From Candidatus Fermentibacterota bacterium (GTDB lineage: Bacteria; JAFGKV01): a stretch of DNA of 7,798 bases. Below, one piece after another: positions 4,272-7,798 of the stretch. Numbering within the stretch: the stretch's first letter is position 1; each line of letters opens with the position of its first letter. The translations under genes and the position numbers were made by a program. The notes beneath the pieces are model-generated. The model was not told the origin of the DNA, made no database searches, and saw only the letters and a list, made by a program, of their open reading frames with translations. The stretch is taken from the NCBI GenBank assembly GCA_016928395.1, contig JAFGKV010000331.1:1-7798 (forward strand), read 5' to 3'.

Positions 4272-7100
4272 ATGACCGCCCGTTCTCGCGCGGCATTGGG
4301 AATCGTGTTTGTCGTGGCCCTTGCCTCGTATGCCGTACTCGATCATCTCGTCCCCCCCGGCAAGGTTCTCCAAGAACGCATCATGGGAATCGGATACGAT
4401 CTCGTGTACCGTCATCCGATCCTCACCGCCAAGATCGCGCTCCGCGTGGGGAATGAACGCACCAAAGGTGATGTCATCGAGGGGCTTCTGAGCGCCGATG
4501 ACATCGCGGGGGTTCCCCTTCTTCTGGGCTGCCTCGATGAGAAGAGCGCCCGCATGCGTCTCGGCGCCATCGGCATTCTCGGTCATCTTGAAGACCCCCG
4601 CGCCGTACGGCCACTGATCCGCCTCGTGCGGGACGACAAAGACTTGCGGATGTGGGCGGCCCAGGCACTCGCCCGAATCGGCGAGCCCGCCGTTGATGGG
4701 CTGTCGACACTCCTGGATCATGCCGACCCGCTGGTTCGCCTTCAGGCGATTGAGGCTCTAGGCAGAATCCAGGCACCCGGTGTCGATGAGGCGCTCTTCA
4801 GAGCCATGGGTGACGAGCTTCCCTTCAACAGAGCTGTTGCGGCTGCACCCCTTGCACTATCGGGACACGCGGAAGTCGCAGACACCCTTATCCGTTGGAA
4901 CGACATCGCCTGGCGTGCCACCGAATCGGCTATTCTCGCCTTGGACAGCCTGGCCGTCCCGGCGCTCATCCGGGCTGCCCACTCGGACGACTGGACGGTT
5001 CGGGAGGATGCCATCGGCTACCTCGGAGCGATCGCGGACCCGCGTTCCGTAGAGGTCCTGCTGGAGCGATTGGAGGATCAGTACTGGTCCACAAAGCTGG
5101 CTGCTGCGAGGGCACTGGCGAGAATTGGAGATTTGACCACGGCACCGGCGCTTCTACATGCCTACCTACACGAATCGACGCTGCTTGCCGAGCCGTTTCG
5201 TAAGGAGCTGGTCTCCCTCTGGGGCAAGCCCAGAACAACCGAACTCCTCCCCTACCTCGAATCGTCGAACGATACGCTGCGCCAGCGAGCCGCTGAGTTG
5301 CTGGCCCTCTCGACGGATCCGCCTGCCCTGAGAGCACTTGTTCCCCTGCTACGAGACCCCCTCTGCCCACTACGAGCGCAGGCCGTGAAAGCCATCGAAT
5401 CGCTGGGGGGAACGGAGACGGCGGACCTGCTGGCTGCCCTGAGGGATTCCTGCGAGGCGGTTCGAGTTGCGGCGGCCGGTGCCGTAGGCAGGCTCCGAAT
5501 GCGACCGGCCGTCCCGCTTCTGCTGAAGCTGCTGGAGAGCGACGCGGTGAAGGCGCGAGTTGCTGCCATCGATGCGCTGGGGCATTTGGGGGGACCGGCA
5601 GCAGATTCCGCGCTTGTGGCGGCGCTGCGCGATCAGGACTCCGGGACCCTTACGCACGTTCTGGAGGCACTTATGGCTGCGAAGACTCCAGTGCCACCCG
5701 AGGCGTTGTCACCGTTCCTCGGCAGTGCAGACAGAAGCATTCGATCCAAGGCAACATTGGTCCTCAACAATTCAAAAGGGAATGGCGCCCTGTCCGCCCT
5801 GGAGCGCATGTTGCAGGACCGAAGACCCGCGGTGGCGCAAGCCGCTGCCAGGGCGCTCGGAATCAGAGGTGGTGATGATGCGGTCGACCTCCTGGCACGT
5901 GCGCATTCGGTCAGGAATGATCTGGGAGGAGCCTGTCTTGAGGCCCTGAGAGCGATTGGAACGCCAGCGGCACTGAAGAGCCTTGCGGATGTGATGGCCA
6001 GCGCTGGCGGCCCTTCCGGCGGTGGAAATCGCGATGAACGCGCTGAGGGGACTTGGCGTTCGCCACGGTCGGCTTCCTCTCAGGTCCTGGGCGATGGCCT
6101 GGACCACAGCAGCCCAAGTGCACGGATGCGGGCGAGTCAACTCATGCTCGAATCGGGCGACTTCCGCGCGGTTCCGGTGCTAGTGGGTCTGATGGGATGT
6201 GCGCAAGAGCATGTGATGGAGGAGGCGATCAACGCGCTGTCTGAAGTGTACGACCACGCGGTTGCCCAGTTGGAGTCCGCCGCCACCTCCAGGGACGTGT
6301 ACGTACGATTGGGTGCGTGTGGGATTCTCCTCGCGAACAAGCGCTCGCGGTATGCGGACCCCATACTCAGGGAACTCCGCAACCCTGAGCCATCGATCCG
6401 CCGATGGGCTGCCCACATCCTGCGCATGATGGACGCATCCGACTATTCGGGCAGATTGAGGCTTCTGCTCCACGATGAGAACCCAGATGTGCGCAAGGAG
6501 GCATTCGGCGCGCTCTGCCAGCTCGGTGATAGTGCATCGACCCAGAGGCTCGCCGAGGTTATCGTGTCGGAGGTCGAGAGCCACGTGGGAGCACCGGTGT
6601 GGATCATCAGCACGCCCTTGTCGTATGTGACCTACCTTGTCCAAACCCACGGTGCGCCCGCTATCGATGCGCTGTCCACGCTGCTGAGTGACGCAGATCC
6701 GTGGCTGCAGTACGCCGTGTGGGAGGAGATCGCAGACGCCGGCGACACGACAACTGCGCCTTACTTCGTGGCCCTTACGAGGGAGAACCTGCCAATGCTC
6801 GCGCAGATCGCGCGATCCGCGCTGATCAAGTTGGGTGAGCCTGCACTGCGAGAGGTGCGTGCCAATGTCGGCGACAAGTGCGCCGAGACACGGCGGACCG
6901 CAGCGTACGTCCTGGGCAAGAACGGCACCGCCGGAGATCTTCCCATGGTCGAGCGACTGCTCAGCGACAGAAACCGCCTCGTTAGAGCCGAGGCTGTCCG
7001 CGCCCACGCTCGTCTCAAAAACAGAATCAACCACGAGCTCTATCCTCGCCAGAAGCGCACGTACGACTACTGGTATTCCGGGGAGATGGAGGTCGACTAG
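4272..7100 (+). CDS. Membrane-anchored HEAT-repeat protein
   Basis: With the ATG at 4272 the product is 942 residues. Residues about 7-24 form one hydrophobic segment (ALGIVFVVALASYAVL), which suggests an N-terminal signal anchor or signal peptide with the rest outside or periplasmic. From about residue 70 to the C-terminus it is almost entirely HEAT/PBS-lyase-like repeats of roughly 30-37 residues, for example RLGAIGILGHLEDPRAVRPL and AAQALARIGEPAVDGLSTLL. Such alpha-solenoids act as protein-binding scaffolds. No catalytic domain is visible and the partner is unknown. GGAG at 4257-4260 lies 11 bases before this ATG, a loose fit. An earlier in-frame start at 4056 would add 72 residues translated from intergenic repeats and is disfavoured. 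Residues about 576-603 break the repeat pattern because of apparent compensating frameshifts. Confidence 0.85.
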   Translation: MTARSRAALGIVFVVALASYAVLDHLVPPGKVLQERIMGIGYDLVYRHPILTAKIALRVGNERTKGDVIEGLLSADDIAGVPLLLGCLDEKSARMRLGAIGILGHLEDPRAVRPLIRLVRDDKDLRMWAAQALARIGEPAVDGLSTLLDHADPLVRLQAIEALGRIQAPGVDEALFRAMGDELPFNRAVAAAPLALSGHAEVADTLIRWNDIAWRATESAILALDSLAVPALIRAAHSDDWTVREDAIGYLGAIADPRSVEVLLERLEDQYWSTKLAAARALARIGDLTTAPALLHAYLHESTLLAEPFRKELVSLWGKPRTTELLPYLESSNDTLRQRAAELLALSTDPPALRALVPLLRDPLCPLRAQAVKAIESLGGTETADLLAALRDSCEAVRVAAAGAVGRLRMRPAVPLLLKLLESDAVKARVAAIDALGHLGGPAADSALVAALRDQDSGTLTHVLEALMAAKTPVPPEALSPFLGSADRSIRSKATLVLNNSKGNGALSALERMLQDRRPAVAQAAARALGIRGGDDAVDLLARAHSVRNDLGGACLEALRAIGTPAALKSLADVMASAGGPSGGGNRDERAEGTWRSPRSASSQVLGDGLDHSSPSARMRASQLMLESGDFRAVPVLVGLMGCAQEHVMEEAINALSEVYDHAVAQLESAATSRDVYVRLGACGILLANKRSRYADPILRELRNPEPSIRRWAAHILRMMDASDYSGRLRLLLHDENPDVRKEAFGALCQLGDSASTQRLAEVIVSEVESHVGAPVWIISTPLSYVTYLVQTHGAPAIDALSTLLSDADPWLQYAVWEEIADAGDTTTAPYFVALTRENLPMLAQIARSALIKLGEPALREVRANVGDKCAETRRTAAYVLGKNGTAGDLPMVERLLSDRNRLVRAEAVRAHARLKNRINHELYPRQKRTYDYWYSGEMEVD
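5997..6083 (+). other. Compensated frameshift segment within the HEAT gene
   Basis: In the annotated frame this stretch reads as Gly/Ser/Arg-rich sequence (AGGPSGGGNRDERAEG) with no HEAT character. From 6001 to about 6057 the frame one base later reads ALAALPAVEIAMNALRGLG, a good HEAT helix with mostly G/C third positions. From about 6059 to 6082 the next frame reads FATVGFLS. The original frame then resumes with QVLGDGLDHS. Joined in order these give a plausible continuous repeat. Three single-base gains, or equivalent indels, explain it. It could be real drift or a sequencing or assembly error. Confidence 0.7.
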
Positions 7101-7216
7101 GGTGATCATTGACGCCTGGCCTCAGCCCCACGTCAGCAAGAACCCTGCTCCCTCCCCGCACCTCACTCCTCGATTTCCCCTTTCGGATTCTCCGCGCGTG
7201 GGGGCTAGTTGCTTCC

Positions 7217-7248
7217 CCCTCGCCCCGCGGGAGAGGGTGGGGTGAGGG
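7217..7248. repeat. CCCTC...GAGGG hairpin repeat
   Basis: CCCTCGCCCC (7217-7226) pairs with GGGGTGAGGG (7239-7248) with one G-T wobble. It is of the same class as 16-51, and similar sequences are common between genes in many phyla. Confidence 0.55.
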
Positions 7249-7261
7249 CACGTCGGACACC

Positions 7262-7282
7262 TCCCCCTTTCGCAAAGGGGGA
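7262..7282. repeat. Perfect hairpin TCCCCCTTT / AAAGGGGGA
   Basis: The nine-base arms are perfect with a CGC loop, and GGGGGATTT follows at 7286-7294. This resembles a widespread dispersed intergenic repeat. It has no T-run and lies over 150 bases past the HEAT gene stop, so a terminator role is unlikely. Confidence 0.6.
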
Positions 7283-7371
7283 TCGTGGGGGATTTCGTAC
7301 TTCGGTCTTCCCGCGCAGCGCGTCCGGTGGGAACGACTTGAGTCGTGATCGAGCGAAGTGGATAGATGGGG

Positions 7372-7399
7372 TTCCGCCTTCCGCACTCCGCACTCCGCG
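7372..7399. repeat. Heptanucleotide array, (T/C)TCCGC(A/C/G) x4
   Basis: There are four tandem seven-base units: TTCCGCC, TTCCGCA, CTCCGCA, CTCCGCG. The period is the same as in the arrays at 2719-2753, 2871-2898 and 2956-3004, with an unrelated unit. Confidence 0.85.
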
Positions 7400-7600
7400 T
7401 TCGAGAGGCTTTCCGCGCCAGAGGGCAATGCTTGACGTCACGGGCGGGGCGGGGCTTCTTCCGACCCATTCAGCTCCGAGGGACACCTTCACCCAGGGGC
7501 CGTGATGGATACGATCGGATCGCACGCCCTCCACTCCCGCTCGCCGCGCCGATCCCCGGCATTCGCCCAGGGGCCCGGCCACGCCGGAACCGGCACTGCC

Positions 7601-7677
7601 CACTATTCTCGCATTAGAATAGTGCTTCGTGCGTGCGATTCTTGCTCGGCCGCGGGCCTCTCTACCAACGAGTTCGG
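7601..7677 (+). repeat. Palindrome-led intergenic element, copy 3 (diverged)
   Basis: CACTATTC (7601-7608), eight bases, GAATAGTG (7617-7624). The tail is diverged, but TGCG (tail positions 6-9), TTC (15-17) and CTACCAACG (38-46) fall at exactly the same distances from the palindrome as in the copy at 3111-3187. The palindrome arms are unchanged while the tail has drifted, so the hairpin appears to be the constrained part. The right boundary is placed by analogy. Confidence 0.6.
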
Positions 7678-7775
7678 CTTTCTGTCGTGCGCGAATCCCA
7701 ATAAGCAATACCTGACCCTCAATCTCACGGGCCTGTTATCAGCACGCCTGCCTGTGGTATGTCTCCGGTAAGGAG

Positions 7776-7798
7776 ATGACGAACACAACACTTCGGGC
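7776..7798 (+). CDS. Possible start of a further gene, cut by the window edge
   Basis: ATG at 7776 opens a frame reading MTNTTLR to the window edge, directly preceded by GGTAAGGAG. The purine-rich site touches the start codon, which is too close for an ideal ribosome site, so the true start may lie further on. The placement about 100 bases after the third palindromic element parallels the intact regulator at 1079, which also begins with a Thr-rich peptide. The product cannot be identified. Confidence 0.25.

Larger units (their letters stand above)
7101..7600. repeat. Third intergenic repeat island, no gene seen
   Basis: No credible gene is present. It contains a CCCTC...GAGGG hairpin (7217-7248), a perfect C-run/G-run hairpin (7262-7282), a palindrome ACGACT-TG-AGTCGT (7333-7346) and a heptad array (7372-7399). 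Open frames on both strands here translate these repeats. From about 7400 to 7600 I see ordinary GC-rich non-coding sequence with no clear signal. A short GC palindrome, GCCGG-AA-CCGGC (7583-7594), lies just before the next element. No clear terminator follows the HEAT gene. Confidence 0.65.

Noticed and set aside
6180-7109. 309-codon open frame on the minus strand opposite the HEAT gene
   Set aside because: It is the antisense shadow of a GC-rich coding region. It has no recognisable domain, while the + strand carries clear HEAT repeats.
7205-7708. 167-codon minus-strand open frame at the right end
   Set aside because: It reads through the dispersed hairpin repeats and the heptad array, which is typical of spurious calls in such repeats.

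Overview
The window is GC-rich bacterial DNA, probably from an uncultured lineage. Three things suggest this: high G/C at third codon positions, long intergenic stretches full of short tandem repeats, and a large HEAT-repeat gene with a membrane anchor. The intergenic style recalls genomes of Armatimonadota, Planctomycetota, Hydrogenedentota or Chloroflexota type, but nothing here fixes the phylum. There are only three recognisable protein loci, all on the + strand: an intact AlbA_2/HATPase regulator, a decayed relative of it, and a HEAT-repeat protein. A fourth gene may begin at the right edge.

Layout. 1-940 is non-coding: a GC-rich hairpin repeat, then an island of 7-, 8- and 9-base tandem arrays and longer composite repeats. 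943-1019 is the first copy of a roughly 77-base palindrome-led element. 1079-2527 encodes a COG2865-type regulator (AlbA_2 domain, GHKL-like ATPase domain, winged helix). 2528-3110 is a second repeat island, including seven perfect heptads at 2956-3004. 3111-3187 is the second element copy. It lies directly against 3200-3991, a 5'-truncated second regulator with an in-frame stop in its linker. 3992-4271 is a short repeat-bearing spacer. 4272-7100 encodes the HEAT-repeat protein. 7101-7600 is a third repeat island, and 7601-7677 is the third, more diverged element copy, about 100 bases before a possible start codon at 7776.

The most unusual feature is the element. Each copy has CACTATTC, eight variable bases, then GAATAGTG. 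A downstream tail follows that is about 83% identical between copies 1 and 2; copy 3 keeps only anchor motifs at the same spacing. Two copies lie just 5' of COG2865-type genes, so the element may be a regulatory leader for these genes or a small mobile repeat. The second surprise is inside the HEAT gene at about 5997-6083, where the HEAT-like, GC3-rich reading passes through all three frames before returning. This looks like a set of compensating indels. The third is that at least eleven intergenic arrays share a 7-base period although their unit sequences differ. No operon linking the three loci is evident; each is separated by repeat-rich spacer.
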